Below are positions 53,959 to 63,665 of a DNA stretch of 64,000 bases, in pieces. The DNA lies in NCBI GenBank assembly GCA_944389615.1, contig CALXNA010000013.1, forward strand, positions 1 through 64,000, written 5' to 3'. The stretch is from an uncultured Anaerobiospirillum sp. (GTDB lineage Bacteria > Pseudomonadota > Gammaproteobacteria > Enterobacterales > Succinivibrionaceae). A program made the position numbers and the translations under genes. The notes under the pieces were generated by a model, which was not told the DNA's origin, did not search any database, and saw only the letters and a list, made by a program, of their open reading frames with translations. Position 1 is the first letter of the stretch. Every line of letters begins with the position of its first letter.

Positions 53959-55161
53959 TTAATGGCGCCGTAAGGAGGCCAAGACCTGATCGAGCTCAGC
54001 CTGCGAGGGCATTTTGCCGTGCGCGGCTTTGGCCTTAGCCAAGGAAATGGCCAGCTCTAAGGCTGCCAAGTCGGCCCCATTGTTCTTAGGCTCGGGCTTC
54101 GGTGGAGGAGGCGGCGCGGTGAGAATGGCGCTGAGCTCAGAGGCGGCCACCGGACGGAGATTGGCGCACAGGGCGTTAAACTCCATATAGGTGTCGGTCA
54201 GCGCCATGGCGCTCGCCGCCGCCTGGCGCAAATTGAGCTGTGCCAAAAGAGCACTTATCTCCGCGCCCACAAGGAGCTCATCTAAGCTCTGGGTGCTGAT
54301 AAAGTGCAGCGCTGCGCCTCCTAAGATCAGCTCGCACTGATGGGTCGTGACTAAGTCGAGCTCCGTGCGCGCCCGCAGCTCAAGGCGAAACTCCTCGGGG
54401 CTGATGACGATGTCCTCTAAGCTGTAAGCATCGGGCACATCGTCCGGGGCTAAGGCAAAGGCATAGGTGCCCTGCGCATAGTAGGGTAAGGCGCCCGTCT
54501 GTGGCGAGTCCACCACTGCTTGCATCAGCGGGCTCAGGATACGCGCGGGCGCTTGCGCTAAGGCATAGCTCTGCGGTAGCGGTGCGACCGTCGGCGTGAC
54601 CACGATGGGCGGCAGGGACATACTGCCACTGGCGCTATCGTATTGCCCTAGGGCCGTCTTAAGGCCGTGCAAGATAGCCTGCGCCTGCGTAAGCACATAG
54701 GCGCGCGTCTCATCGACTAGGCCCTGCAGCTGCAGATGGAGCTGATAGAGGCTTTGGTCGCAGCGCGCAGTGCCCTGCCTGATAAGGTCAATCAGGTTGA
54801 GGCCCGGGGCGATCAAGCGCGTCGCTGCCCCTAAGGGCACGGAGGTCTGGGTCGACTCATCGACTAAGTTTAAGGCGCTGTGCGTCGCGACCACCACGGC
54901 AAAGGGCACGTGCTGGGCATAGGCCATGAGCTGCTCAACCGCCTTGGGCTGAAACTCCACCGGCTGGCCTAAGGTGCTCTCTTCGACAAAGCCGGTGAGC
55001 AGCTCGGGATCATCGGGACTGAGGAGCTCATCTTGGGCCGCGGCCACTTGCGTCATGGCCTCTTGGTACAAAGCCTCAGCTGACGGCGCGCCCACCCCAT
55101 AACCCAAGGCCAACAGCGGGTGCGCGCTGATGCGCGCCTCCAGCTCGTCCGTGCTTGCCAC
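53959..55161 (-). CDS. Hypothetical protein
   Basis: A 400-residue soluble protein that I do not recognise. It is acidic and Ala/Leu-rich, without signal peptide or membrane helices. Features: FEESTLGQPVEF-like region near 60, VPFAVVVATHSALNLVDES near 85, LEDIVISPEEFRLELRARTELDLVTTHQCELILGG near 245-285, a Pro/Glu linker (PPPPPKPEPK) near 360, and a short helical end (KMPSQAELDQVLASLRRH). The GTG start has AAGGAGG four bases upstream. It follows the MYG1-like gene on the same strand by 61 bases. Confidence 0.55.
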   Translation of the reverse strand: MASTDELEARISAHPLLALGYGVGAPSAEALYQEAMTQVAAAQDELLSPDDPELLTGFVEESTLGQPVEFQPKAVEQLMAYAQHVPFAVVVATHSALNLVDESTQTSVPLGAATRLIAPGLNLIDLIRQGTARCDQSLYQLHLQLQGLVDETRAYVLTQAQAILHGLKTALGQYDSASGSMSLPPIVVTPTVAPLPQSYALAQAPARILSPLMQAVVDSPQTGALPYYAQGTYAFALAPDDVPDAYSLEDIVISPEEFRLELRARTELDLVTTHQCELILGGAALHFISTQSLDELLVGAEISALLAQLNLRQAAASAMALTDTYMEFNALCANLRPVAASELSAILTAPPPPPKPEPKNNGADLAALELAISLAKAKAAHGKMPSQAELDQVLASLRRH

Positions 55162-55222
55162 AAGCCCTCCTTAGTTGCGTCACAACTCCTATGTCAGATC
55201 CGATCGTGTTACTTAGGCGCCG

Positions 55223-56218
55223 CTACTTGGTGCGCTCGCCCTCGTCTAACCACTTCTGGGCCATCTTGATGATGGTCTCAAAGTTCATCGCGCCGCCGGT
55301 AAAGCCCGCGCGGTGGACAAAGATGGTGCCCTTAAGGCCGGTGACGGCATCAAGCTGCGCCTCATCAAGGCCGCGCCAGCTCTTGGGCGCAGGCAGCTTG
55401 TTCTTAAAGCGCTCGGCTTTAGAAAACGGCAGCGACTGGATGCGCCAGCCGCGCTTGCGGTCAGGATAGATCGCAAGTTGGCACTCGGCAAAACGGTCAA
55501 AGTGTGCCAGCACTGCCTGCGTCCACGGCAGCTTCTCATGCATGATGAGGAGCGGCCCGCCCTCATAGAGTGCTAAGACCTTAGCGATGCCCTGTTCGGT
55601 GTTGAGGGCGTTGATCGCAGCGTTGACGAGCAGGCTCTTTAAGAGCTTGACTGTGTTGGAGAATTGGGCGTTTTGCTCATCACCGGAGACATTAGGCAGG
55701 TTCTGCATCGCCACCAGATACGGCAGATCGGGGGTGTAGCGATAGAACTCGTTGAGCTCGTCCATGATTGCTTGATCGTGCGCGCTCTCAGGCTTAATCA
55801 AATCGTTGAGATACGAGTTGAGCTGGCCGTTGTCGTTGAGGTCGACCCCGTACATGATCTCCTGATCGATGCGCGTCTGCGCCGCAGTGAAGATGGCGTC
55901 GGTAAACTCCGCCTGCTCAAGCTCGCTGAAGTGCTCGTGGGCGATGCGCTCTAAGTACGGGCGGCCAAACTTAAGCCACATCAGGCCGGCGGTTGCATAG
56001 TGGATGCCGTTGTCGCGACTCAAGTTAAACTCATTGGAGTGGTGATCGAAGTGCTTGTCATCGTTGATGCCGGAGACATCGATGATGAGGTCAGCCGTCT
56101 CAAGGAGTTTGGGATCACGCGAGCGGATCACTTCGCAGTGATCGTAGAGGTAGGAGAGAATGGCGCAAGCGATCGTCTCATCAGCGTGAAAGGTACCATC
56201 ATGGGTTGCAATTAACAC
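55223..56218 (-). CDS. MYG1/UPF0160-family predicted hydrolase
   Basis: A 331-residue protein of the MYG1 family, which has a DHH-like fold and, in eukaryotes, RNA exonuclease activity. The metal-binding motifs are clear: ATHDGTFHADE at the start, IRSRDPKLLETADLIIDVSG near 35-55, and FDHHSNEFNLS near 65. Later blocks include ATAGLMWLKFGRPY and WTQAVLAHFDRFAECQLAIYPD, with GLDEAQLDAVTGLKGTIFVHRAGFTGG near the end. GTG 56218 is chosen because GGGGA precedes it and homologues begin at LIATHDG; an in-frame GTG at 56263 is possible. Confidence 0.85.
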   Translation of the reverse strand: MLIATHDGTFHADETIACAILSYLYDHCEVIRSRDPKLLETADLIIDVSGINDDKHFDHHSNEFNLSRDNGIHYATAGLMWLKFGRPYLERIAHEHFSELEQAEFTDAIFTAAQTRIDQEIMYGVDLNDNGQLNSYLNDLIKPESAHDQAIMDELNEFYRYTPDLPYLVAMQNLPNVSGDEQNAQFSNTVKLLKSLLVNAAINALNTEQGIAKVLALYEGGPLLIMHEKLPWTQAVLAHFDRFAECQLAIYPDRKRGWRIQSLPFSKAERFKNKLPAPKSWRGLDEAQLDAVTGLKGTIFVHRAGFTGGAMNFETIIKMAQKWLDEGERTK

Positions 56219-56387
56219 TAGAAATTCCCCAGCCAGCTTTTGCAGGCACACATAACAACTCACTTGCCCGAAGGCAGCTTCTTATCTTAGCACGCCCCGC
56301 GCTGCGCGCGAAAACGCCGCCCCGCGGGGCAGCGTCGGGCGGGTCGCGCCGCGCGCGGGGACGGGCGCAGCGCAGAACAGCGCGGCG

Positions 56388-59300
56388 TTAGCGCAGCTTG
56401 ACCTTAGCTTCAAGCTTGGGCGTGCTGACGCCCGCAAGCGGCACCAATTGCTCGACCAAGGCCGAGCGCAGCTCCGGAGCCGGAACCGGGCAATGGGCAT
56501 CGACCGACTTTTGGATCGGCAGGGGCTCATCATCGCCCCCGGTGGCGCTGCCGCTTAAGGTCAGCGGCTCGGCTGCGTTGATGTCGACGCTCTCCGAGAG
56601 CGCCAGCAATACCGCCGACTGCTCTTGCTTGCGGCTTTCATCGGCCACCAGCTGCAGCACATTACGGGTCGGAGCGACCGGCGCCACGGTGAGCTCACCT
56701 GAACTTGCCTCAGCCGTGTGCTGGGCTAAAAGCGAGCTCATCTCTTGCGGGCTGACCTCAAGGCTTGAGCTGCTATTGAGCGGAAGCTTCGGGCTTAAGT
56801 AGTTGGCATCAGCCGTGACCTTGCTCGGGTCAAAGCTCGCCACTGACGTGAGCGTGAGCTCATCTTTTACCTGCGGCAGCTCATTGCCCACGGTCATGGC
56901 CTCCGGTTTGATCGGGTCGAAGGCCGCGGCGTCGGCGGCGAGCTGGGCTTTATGGGCCTGACGCTTTAAGTAGCGCTCGCGGGCCTTTTGCTTTTCCTGT
57001 TGGCGCTTGAGCTGCTCTTGCTCGCGCACTTGGGCGGCGCGCTCCTTTTGCTTGTTTTGCAGCGCCTCACGGAAGATTGGCGTAACTTGGAAGATGACGT
57101 TGTTGATGCCATCGAAGTTGAAGTTATGGCCGAGCAGGCGATAGATGAGCTGGCGCTCAGCCTGTTGGAGCTGAGCGTGCTCTTCTTTGAGCGCTTGCTC
57201 AATGGTCGGCTTGAACATGCCCATCACCGCATTGGCGCTTTGGATGTTGGAGCTGACCAGATAATCCGGGGTTAAGGCCGACGGCAGCAGACATTCATCA
57301 AGCTGCGCCCCCATTTGCGCAAGCAGCTGGGCGCTATTGGTGGTATAGCTGCGCTCAAGCGGCGGCGTGGCGCGATAGCGGCGATCGCTCTCGGCCGTGT
57401 CATAGCTCAGCGCGCTCTCATCGGCGCGCCATTGCAGCAGCTCCGGCGACAAGGCCACACCATTGACCGTGCGCTGGGTTGGCGCAAGCTCCAAAGGCGA
57501 GAGCCCAGCCTTATCAAAGCCCAAGACTGGAGGGCTGAGACGACGCGGCTGCTGGGCGGCGAGCGCTTGGCTCAGCTTATTGAGCTTTGGCACATGGCGC
57601 GGTATCAAGGCGTTTTGCGTCCTGGCCTGTAAGGTCAAGGTTGAAGTCAGCTCGACCTGAGGGGTGAGCGGTGCCATGAGCGGCGTCCACGCCGTGCTCT
57701 CCTGCGCGAAGACTTGTGCGGCCTGCGCGCCCATAACGTGGTTGTCGGCGCGCTCAGCGTCCCATAAGTTCGGGGTGCGGCTCAAGCCAAAGCTCGATCC
57801 GGCCTCAGGCAGCACGCTGGCGCTGCCGAGCGCATTGACCTGCGCCACCGCCTCGGTGCTATCGAGCACCGGCGTCGGTTCCAGCTCGGACTCAACTGCC
57901 ACCGGTTCCGGCACCGCCTCCGGCGCAGTCTCCGGCTCGGCGGCAACGCTCTGCCACGAGGCACCTTGCAAGGCGCCGCGGCCCGTGTCGACCTGACCTG
58001 CGAGCGCAATGCGCTTGCGGTTGGCGTGCAGGCTGAAGATTGGCCCTGAGCTGTACTGGCCGAAGTGGCGGTACATGAAGTCCTGCTGGCGCTCGGTCAA
58101 GAGCTCATCTAAGAGTTGGCTGCCGCTGAGCGGCTGGCTGCGCAAGAGCGCAAAGAGGCGCGAGAACTTGAGGTTGTACAAAGCCTCGTCCTGGTGCTCA
58201 AGCCACTGGTGCTTACCCCAGATGAGGTAGCGGTAGAACAGGAAGTTCAAGAACTCCGCGTGGTCAGAGAAGAAGTCGGTCGGGCCCTTCTTGCCCATCA
58301 AGAAGGCAGCCTCATGGGCGACCATCTTGTTGGTGTCAAGGAGCTTGCGCTCCGGCAGTGGCAGCAGGGTGTAGTTCTTGAGGTACTCAAGATTGCCCTG
58401 CAGCACAGTGGTGCCGTCAGGCAGGCGCGGCTCCCACTTGGCGCGCAGCTCCTCAAGCAGCGCATCGGCGCTCTCAAAGTCCGGGGCGGTGCAGAGCAAG
58501 GCGCTGTCGGCCATGAACTCCTTGCGCTCGGTGCTTGGCAGCTGGTAGCTGTCAAATTGCAGTACCTCAAGCAGGTTGTACTGCAAGGTCGCCTCCGGGT
58601 AGTGCTTGCGCAGCGCCTTATCGAGGAAGCGGCACTTGAAGGCGGCGAGGGCAAAGCACAGGTGCTGGCAGCCCAAGGATTTGAACTGCCCTAAGATCGT
58701 ATCCCAGAAGCTCAGGGAGGTACGCTTGGAGCTAAAGTCAGGGATGACGCTTAGGAGGTCTTTGCGCCCGTCCAAGGTCACGCCCACGATAAAGAGCTCG
58801 TGCTCGACGTAGACGCGCTTGCGCCCGAGCTTAAAGTGCACCGGGTAGGTGTCAAAGTACACCAAGGCGTAGGCGCTCTCTAAGTTGTGGCGGTGGGCAA
58901 ACCACGACAAGGCCGGGGCTTGCATCGCGGCGATGAAGTCGGTGACTTCGCGGCGCTTGATGAAGCGCTTGAAGTCGAGCGCGTAGTGGTCGATGATGTC
59001 GCGCTTGCTCACACCCTCGATAAAGAGCAAGAAGGCCGGCAGGCCAACATAGGCAATGCCGTTTTCTTGGGTGCGCACGCGCTTGACCTCAGCGATGAGG
59101 TCATGGAAGATGCCGTCGGCATCGTTGCGCTTTTCCCACCCTTCGAGCCACTTGCCGATGACATCGGGGCCGGAGATCGGCTTGTTGACGCGCTTGATTG
59201 GCGCAAGAAGCAGGTTGGCGCGCACATTGTGCGGCTGCTTGGCCGATTCGATCTCAAGCGGATCGTCGTAGTCCGGGGTACGGTCTTGGGTCTTGATGCC

Positions 59301-59954
59301 GAGCGTGACCACGGTGCCCGGCTCAAAGCGGTTTTGCACCACCGCCTCAGGGCTCGGGTCATAATGCTTGCCCGCGGCGCGCAGCTGGGCTAAAGCCTCC
59401 TTTCGAGCCTGCTTGACCTGCGCTTCGTGCTCAACGCGCTTCAAGCGCTTCTTGGCCACGCGCTCAGGGAGCTTGGCGAGCTCCTCAGGGGCAGTAAAGA
59501 GCTCACGCTCATAGGTCGGGCGGCGGCGCGTGATCCTGATCTTACGGCCGTCCTTGCGCGTGACCTTGATGAAGGTCTTGCGCTTTTTGAGCGTGCCGTC
59601 CTCATTGAGGCGCGTGGCCGGTACCTGTACCTGCGTGCCCGGCACCGTCACCATGACTGGGCGCTTGAGCTTAAGCGGCTTGCGCTCCCCACCCTCATCA
59701 TCAAAATCAGAGCCGCGCTCAAGGCCCAAGCCGGCCTCACTGGCGGCCCGGCCGATGCGGCCTGAATGGAGCTCGGAGAGCTCATCTTCGTCGCCGCGCA
59801 GGGCGGCCATGGTATTGCTGACTGGGGAGTGATATTCCTCACCGCGCGCCGCTGCGGCCGCTTGGGCCAGCTTCTTGGCGGCGTACTTACTTAAACGTTT
59901 GGGCGCACTGGACTCAGTGGTCTCAGGCTCCGGCTTCGACGAGCGTCGCGACAT
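56388..59954 (-). CDS. Large protein with a degenerate IS256/Mutator transposase domain
   Basis: A 1188-residue protein. Residues about 1-250 are basic and low-complexity. Residues about 310-560 match the IS256/Mutator transposase core: FLLFIEGVSKRDI, ALVYFDTYPVHF, FIVGVTLDGRKDLL, a SLSFWDTILGQFKSLG segment, KALRKHYPEA, and ADALLEELRAKWEP followed by LPERKLLDTNKMVAH. The first catalytic Asp (D368) is kept. The second, normally in a V-D-G-L-type motif, is replaced (ALAAF, 435-439), and the Glu of TNAIE is Val (TNKMV, 541-545). The C-terminal half is Pro/Glu-rich with a coiled coil near 970-1030. Active IS256 proteins are about 400 residues, so this looks like an exapted protein, not a mobile element. 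Confidence 0.65.
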   Translation of the reverse strand: MSRRSSKPEPETTESSAPKRLSKYAAKKLAQAAAAARGEEYHSPVSNTMAALRGDEDELSELHSGRIGRAASEAGLGLERGSDFDDEGGERKPLKLKRPVMVTVPGTQVQVPATRLNEDGTLKKRKTFIKVTRKDGRKIRITRRRPTYERELFTAPEELAKLPERVAKKRLKRVEHEAQVKQARKEALAQLRAAGKHYDPSPEAVVQNRFEPGTVVTLGIKTQDRTPDYDDPLEIESAKQPHNVRANLLLAPIKRVNKPISGPDVIGKWLEGWEKRNDADGIFHDLIAEVKRVRTQENGIAYVGLPAFLLFIEGVSKRDIIDHYALDFKRFIKRREVTDFIAAMQAPALSWFAHRHNLESAYALVYFDTYPVHFKLGRKRVYVEHELFIVGVTLDGRKDLLSVIPDFSSKRTSLSFWDTILGQFKSLGCQHLCFALAAFKCRFLDKALRKHYPEATLQYNLLEVLQFDSYQLPSTERKEFMADSALLCTAPDFESADALLEELRAKWEPRLPDGTTVLQGNLEYLKNYTLLPLPERKLLDTNKMVAHEAAFLMGKKGPTDFFSDHAEFLNFLFYRYLIWGKHQWLEHQDEALYNLKFSRLFALLRSQPLSGSQLLDELLTERQQDFMYRHFGQYSSGPIFSLHANRKRIALAGQVDTGRGALQGASWQSVAAEPETAPEAVPEPVAVESELEPTPVLDSTEAVAQVNALGSASVLPEAGSSFGLSRTPNLWDAERADNHVMGAQAAQVFAQESTAWTPLMAPLTPQVELTSTLTLQARTQNALIPRHVPKLNKLSQALAAQQPRRLSPPVLGFDKAGLSPLELAPTQRTVNGVALSPELLQWRADESALSYDTAESDRRYRATPPLERSYTTNSAQLLAQMGAQLDECLLPSALTPDYLVSSNIQSANAVMGMFKPTIEQALKEEHAQLQQAERQLIYRLLGHNFNFDGINNVIFQVTPIFREALQNKQKERAAQVREQEQLKRQQEKQKARERYLKRQAHKAQLAADAAAFDPIKPEAMTVGNELPQVKDELTLTSVASFDPSKVTADANYLSPKLPLNSSSSLEVSPQEMSSLLAQHTAEASSGELTVAPVAPTRNVLQLVADESRKQEQSAVLLALSESVDINAAEPLTLSGSATGGDDEPLPIQKSVDAHCPVPAPELRSALVEQLVPLAGVSTPKLEAKVKLR

Positions 59955-60096
59955 GAAGTTCTACCTGTAATCAAGGCGTACGATGGCCACGCTGACTCAG
60001 CCTCAAGCGCGACAGTAGCCGCTAACTTCAGGCCTCTTCCGTCATTTAGGCCAAAGTAAGCCCGCAAGGGGCTTAAAGTAGGCCCCCACGGGGGCT

Positions 60097-60152
60097 TAAA
60101 AAGATAAAACCTGCGCCCACCACGCACGCAGCTGGTAGCAGGCAGCAGGTTT
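60097..60152 (-). terminator. Terminator after the TerC-family gene
   Basis: On the minus strand AAACCTGC pairs with GCAGGTTT and is followed by TATCTTTTT. An inverted repeat GGACAAGT/ACTTGTCC also spans the stop codon of the gene (60188-60204). Two more hairpins at 60058-60098 precede the next gene. Confidence 0.7.
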
Positions 60153-60193
60153 CGGTTTAATCCTATTGTAGTGATTTTAGGGCAAAGGACAAG

Positions 60194-61456
60194 TTACTTG
60201 TCCGCCGTCGGCTTCGCCGCTCCCACCTTGTCGGCGTCCGCGCGCTCCGCCGTAGGTTTAGCCTCACTCTCCGCGGCAACGGCAGGGGCCTTTGCAGGGA
60301 CAGTGCTTGGCTCCGCAGCAGGCACGGCCTCACTCGCAGTAGCTACAGCAGGAGTCTCTGCCGCTGGAGTGGCGGCCGCAGTAGCCTCCGCAGCTGCCGG
60401 AGCAGGATCCGCGGCGCCCACGGCCTTAGGAGCTGGGCGCTTGGACTTGTCCGGGAAGATGAACGAGGCGACGATGCCGAGGCCCAAGATCACCGCGATG
60501 ACGCCGAGTGAGGCGTAGACGCTGATGTCGAGGCCAAAGCCAAAGAGGTGGAGGCTAGCGCCTGCGGCAAGCTTGAAGGCGATGAAGAATAATAAGATCG
60601 TGACCGCCTTTTCGAGGTGGATCAGGTACTGGCGCATCGCGTCTAAGACAAAGTACATCGAGCGCAGACCTAATACTGCGAAGATCATGGCCGAGTAGAC
60701 GATGAGCGGCTCGCGCGAGACTGCGATCACGGCCGGTACCGAGTCAAAGGCGAACATGACATCGGTGGTCTCGATCACCGCAAGGCATAAGAAGAGCGGC
60801 GTGGCGAAAATCGGGCCGTGGCGCTTTAAGACTAAGCCTTGGTTCTCAGGCTTTTGCATCTCAGCCTTGACGTGCTCCTGGGAGATGAAGAAGGAGTGGC
60901 CCACGAGGCGCGGGAATACCGGGAAAAAGAGGCGCACCGCGCGGAAGGCGAAGTGGTGGCTGTAGTCGGCATTCTCCTCGCTAGCGTCATCTTTTTTGCG
61001 CAGCATCATGAAGCCCGAGGCCGCGACCAAGAGGGCAAAGAGGAACTCGACCACCGGGCCCATAGCAAACAAGGCCGAGCCGATCAGCACGAAGAGCAAT
61101 CTAAAGAAGATCGCGCCCAGAACGCCCCAGTAGAGCACGCGGTGGCAGAACTGCTCGGGGATCTTAAACCAAGCGAAGATCGCCATCATGACAAAGAGGT
61201 TGTCAACCGATAGGGCCTGCTCAAAGAGGTAACCGGCCAAGAACAGCGAGGCGACTTGACCATTGAAGTGGACGTAGAGGAAGAGGGCAAAGCACATCGA
61301 GACCGCAATCCAAAAGAGGGTCCACATGATGGCTGACTTTAAGGCGATGGGCTTGTCCTTACGGTGCACCCAGATGTCAACGCTTAAAGCGAAGAGGGCG
61401 ACGATACCAAAGACCACCATGGTCTCGGTTTCAAGGCCGATATGGGTATTGGCCAT
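60194..61456 (-). CDS. TerC/Alx-family membrane protein
   Basis: A 420-residue inner-membrane protein of the TerC family (E. coli Alx), several of which export manganese. About nine helices are predicted. Signature blocks: FEQALSVDNLFVMMAIFAWFKIP near 85-107, an FPRLVGHSFF segment, CLAVIETTDVMFAFDSVPAVIAVS near 215, and LGLRSMYFVLD near 255; the acidic residues in the two repeats are conserved. The last 80 residues are an Ala/Pro/Glu-rich tail, not usual for TerC. ATG 61456 gives the usual N-terminus, but its ribosome site is weak; an upstream in-frame TTG (61555) is possible. No Mn riboswitch recognised upstream. Confidence 0.85.
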   Translation of the reverse strand: MANTHIGLETETMVVFGIVALFALSVDIWVHRKDKPIALKSAIMWTLFWIAVSMCFALFLYVHFNGQVASLFLAGYLFEQALSVDNLFVMMAIFAWFKIPEQFCHRVLYWGVLGAIFFRLLFVLIGSALFAMGPVVEFLFALLVAASGFMMLRKKDDASEENADYSHHFAFRAVRLFFPVFPRLVGHSFFISQEHVKAEMQKPENQGLVLKRHGPIFATPLFLCLAVIETTDVMFAFDSVPAVIAVSREPLIVYSAMIFAVLGLRSMYFVLDAMRQYLIHLEKAVTILLFFIAFKLAAGASLHLFGFGLDISVYASLGVIAVILGLGIVASFIFPDKSKRPAPKAVGAADPAPAAAEATAAATPAAETPAVATASEAVPAAEPSTVPAKAPAVAAESEAKPTAERADADKVGAAKPTADK

Positions 61457-61759
61457 GGGATCGACTACCGGAGTCGTGGAAGGTGACAATTGCAAAGTTC
61501 CCAATGAGAAAAGACACAACAAGAAGTTTGCGGGCAAAACCAAGTTTCCACCCAAATCTAGGATCTTAACGCGCCAATGTTAAGACTATGTTAAGCCCCG
61601 CCGCAAAGCTCTCTGCCCGAGCACGGCCGCCGCTTTGCGCCCCAGCTTGGGGCGCCTGCGCTGCCGCGTTTGCGCGCCGCGCCGCAGGCCATCGTTCGCC
61701 TCCGGGCAGACCGTTCCGGTTGCATCAGCTGCGGGCCTCGCAGCATAACTTCAGGTTGC

Positions 61760-62060
61760 GTCAGCCCCAACTGCGGCGGCCCACCCGCCCAAACCCTTAC
61801 ACGGCCCGGGCCGATCCGCATCTTGCAGGCCGCGGGTGCGCGTCCGGGGACGCTCAGGCTCGGGCTAATTGGGCCTCATCAGGCTGCGGGCCACTGCGCG
61901 TTTCTGCCGTTTAGGCCGCGGCTGCGCTAGCCGCTTGCCGTCCCACGCTCCGGGCCGGTAGTGCGGTCTCGATGGAGATAGAGCGCGGGCTGACCTTGCC
62001 TCAACTCGAGGCGCGGGCCACTCTTAGTGGCCTCTGCGGCGTGACCTCAGGCGGCGCGAT
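61760..62060. repeat. GC-rich dispersed repeat, cluster C
   Basis: One plus-strand copy of the unit found in clusters A and B: CCCCAACTGCGGCGGCCCACC near 61765, a CGGCCCGGGCC block, GGCCGCGGGTGCGC, the core GCGGCTGCGCTAGCCGC (61918-61934), GCTTGCCGTCCCACGCT and a degenerate GGTCTCGATGGAG. It ends where the broken AAA-ATPase gene stops. Together with 61457-61760 it is a non-coding stretch of about 600 bases. Confidence 0.75.
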
Positions 62061-62077
62061 ACCACCGCGGCGGTCGC

Positions 62078-63553
62078 TTAGTCCATATGGCGCGGTTGGA
62101 CAGAATGGACGTATTCGTCCAGCACCTGCGGCATCTGCGTGGCGACATCGCGGTTTGGGTAGCCCAAACGCAGCATAGTGCTGTTCGTATCTCGGTTGGT
62201 TGTAGACTCCTTGATGGTCAAGTAGCCCGTTTGGAACATCAGCGGCAGGAGCTTGATGTCCGCGCGCTCGACCGAGGTGAGCAGCTGCATGTCGGTCAGA
62301 GTGACGTTACCGGCTTGCAGCTGCGGGTAATCGTAGTCGAGGTCGAGCTTGAGGCTCTTGAGGTAGTGCGGCAGGCTCTCACCGCTGCGCACCGTGTCCA
62401 TCCAGTAAGATATGAACTACCGACTGACTTACGTCAGCGGTTTCGCAGCGTCGCAACTGCTTTTAGTAATGCTCCGCAATCAGCTTTTTGATGCAGGTTA
62501 CGGATCACTACGGGCATGTCCACAATGCCCCCATCAGGTAGGAGCAAAAAGCTCGTTCCTGAGTTCTTAGAGGGTATTATACATGATCAAAATGTGCGAC
62601 ACCAGCCGCTTTCATCCCCACGCTCACGCATGGGGAATTACGCGGCATTAGTTAAACTCCGGCACTGCTGGGGAGCCTGCGGTGACCAGCGGGACCAAGA
62701 ACTGGTTGAGGGCCAAAGGACAGTACAGACGCCCTCGGGCTTCGGTGTCAAAGCAGTAGCCACCGTAGTAGTCTTGCAGCTGCTCTCTGAGCTCGGTCGT
62801 GCTCAGGTGCAAGTGCTGAGCTGCCGCGCTGAGATACGGCGCGTAGTCCTGTTCTAACTCCGTTGAGGTGATGTCCAGCAAGGAGTCCACCCCACAGAGC
62901 GTATCGTGACTGAGATCGGAGATGTCATATCCTGCCCATGTTTCTAAGGAGTTGAAGGGCATGCTCCCGGTGACCATGATGAAGCGGGCGTTAGCGATCC
63001 CACGCAGCCAGCGATAGACCTTGGTTAGTACCTGCTTGATGACATTGAAAGCTTCGGGTTGGTCGAGGTGCTCGAGGAGCGCGCTATCCCAGTTGTCGAT
63101 CAAGAACACCAGCACGTGCTCGCGTGAGATGCGCTTGACTTTATTGAGGAAGCGGTCAAAGGTGCTGGGCTCTTGCGCAAACTCTAAGACCAGAGGGAAG
63201 CCTGCGGCACAGTAGGCTTTGGTGATCAAACCTTTGAACGAGGCCTCAAAGGTCGAGGCGTCATCACCTTGGAGCTGTGAAAACGGCAGCCAGATTACCG
63301 GGTAGGTGCGCCGCTCGCGCCAATGACCGTAGATAGCCATGCCCTCAAAGTTGCGGTCGCCGTGGGCAAAGAGATCGGCCAGCATCGACAGCATCAAGGT
63401 CTTGCCCATGCCGTGTGGGCGGGAGATGAAGATCTTGGTCAGGCAGGAGACTAAATCGTTCAGCGCCTTGGTCTTGTCGACCAAGAACAGCTGATCCTTG
63501 CGGATCTGAGCCCAGTCGGAGACGCCGAGGGGCAAAGGTTGCAATGAAGGCAT
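62078..63553 (-). pseudogene. AAA-ATPase/PD-(D/E)XK gene, disrupted by a 240-bp element and 3'-truncated
   Basis: The 5' part (63553 to 62657) encodes the AAA-ATPase-like half: GVSDWAQIRKDQLFLVDKT, P-loop SRPHGMGKT and FLIDNWDSALLEH, ending VPE. The frame then enters the element and stops. It resumes beyond it at 62416 as FISYWMDTVRSGESLPHYLKSL and then MFQTGYLTIKES and LGYPNRDV, and ends at 62078. Removing 62417-62656 restores one frame (VPE-FISYWMD, matching KPYFGSYWMD in the intact gene at 22350). The C-terminal nuclease domain is missing, so the gene was also cut at the repeat cluster. GAGAGAGGA precedes the ATG. Confidence 0.85.
62417..62656 (+). mobile_element. 240-bp palindrome-associated (PATE-like) element, IS200/IS605 type
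   Basis: Non-coding insertion bounded by host sequence that rejoins exactly without target duplication. The left end has the hairpin CTGAC-TTAC-GTCAG (62424-62437), seven bases in. The right end has the hairpin CCCCA/TGGGG (62617-62635) about 20 bases from the border. Left host flank ends TATGAA. Subterminal hairpins, no inverted terminal repeats and no target duplication fit a non-autonomous IS200/IS605 derivative. The right end is shared with positions 26-77. No transposase or guide-RNA-linked nuclease gene is inside. Confidence 0.7.
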
Positions 63554-63665
63554 GGCATGATCCTCTCTCTATTTGCTCACCTAACTTCAATCTCAAGCTC
63601 CGGGCAGGACGTTGCGGTCACTATGAAGCTGGGCCTTACGGCGTTGGGGCCGGTGCGGTCAGCAC

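Noticed and set aside
60058..60098. Mn or other riboswitch ahead of the large IS256-derived gene or TerC gene
   Set aside because: The hairpins are simple AAGCCC-type stems and do not match a riboswitch consensus that I know.
62606..62656. CRISPR repeat: the block with CCCCACGC and GGGGAAT recalls type I-E repeats
   Set aside because: Only single copies occur, with no regular spacers and no cas genes; position at gene breakpoints fits an element end better.
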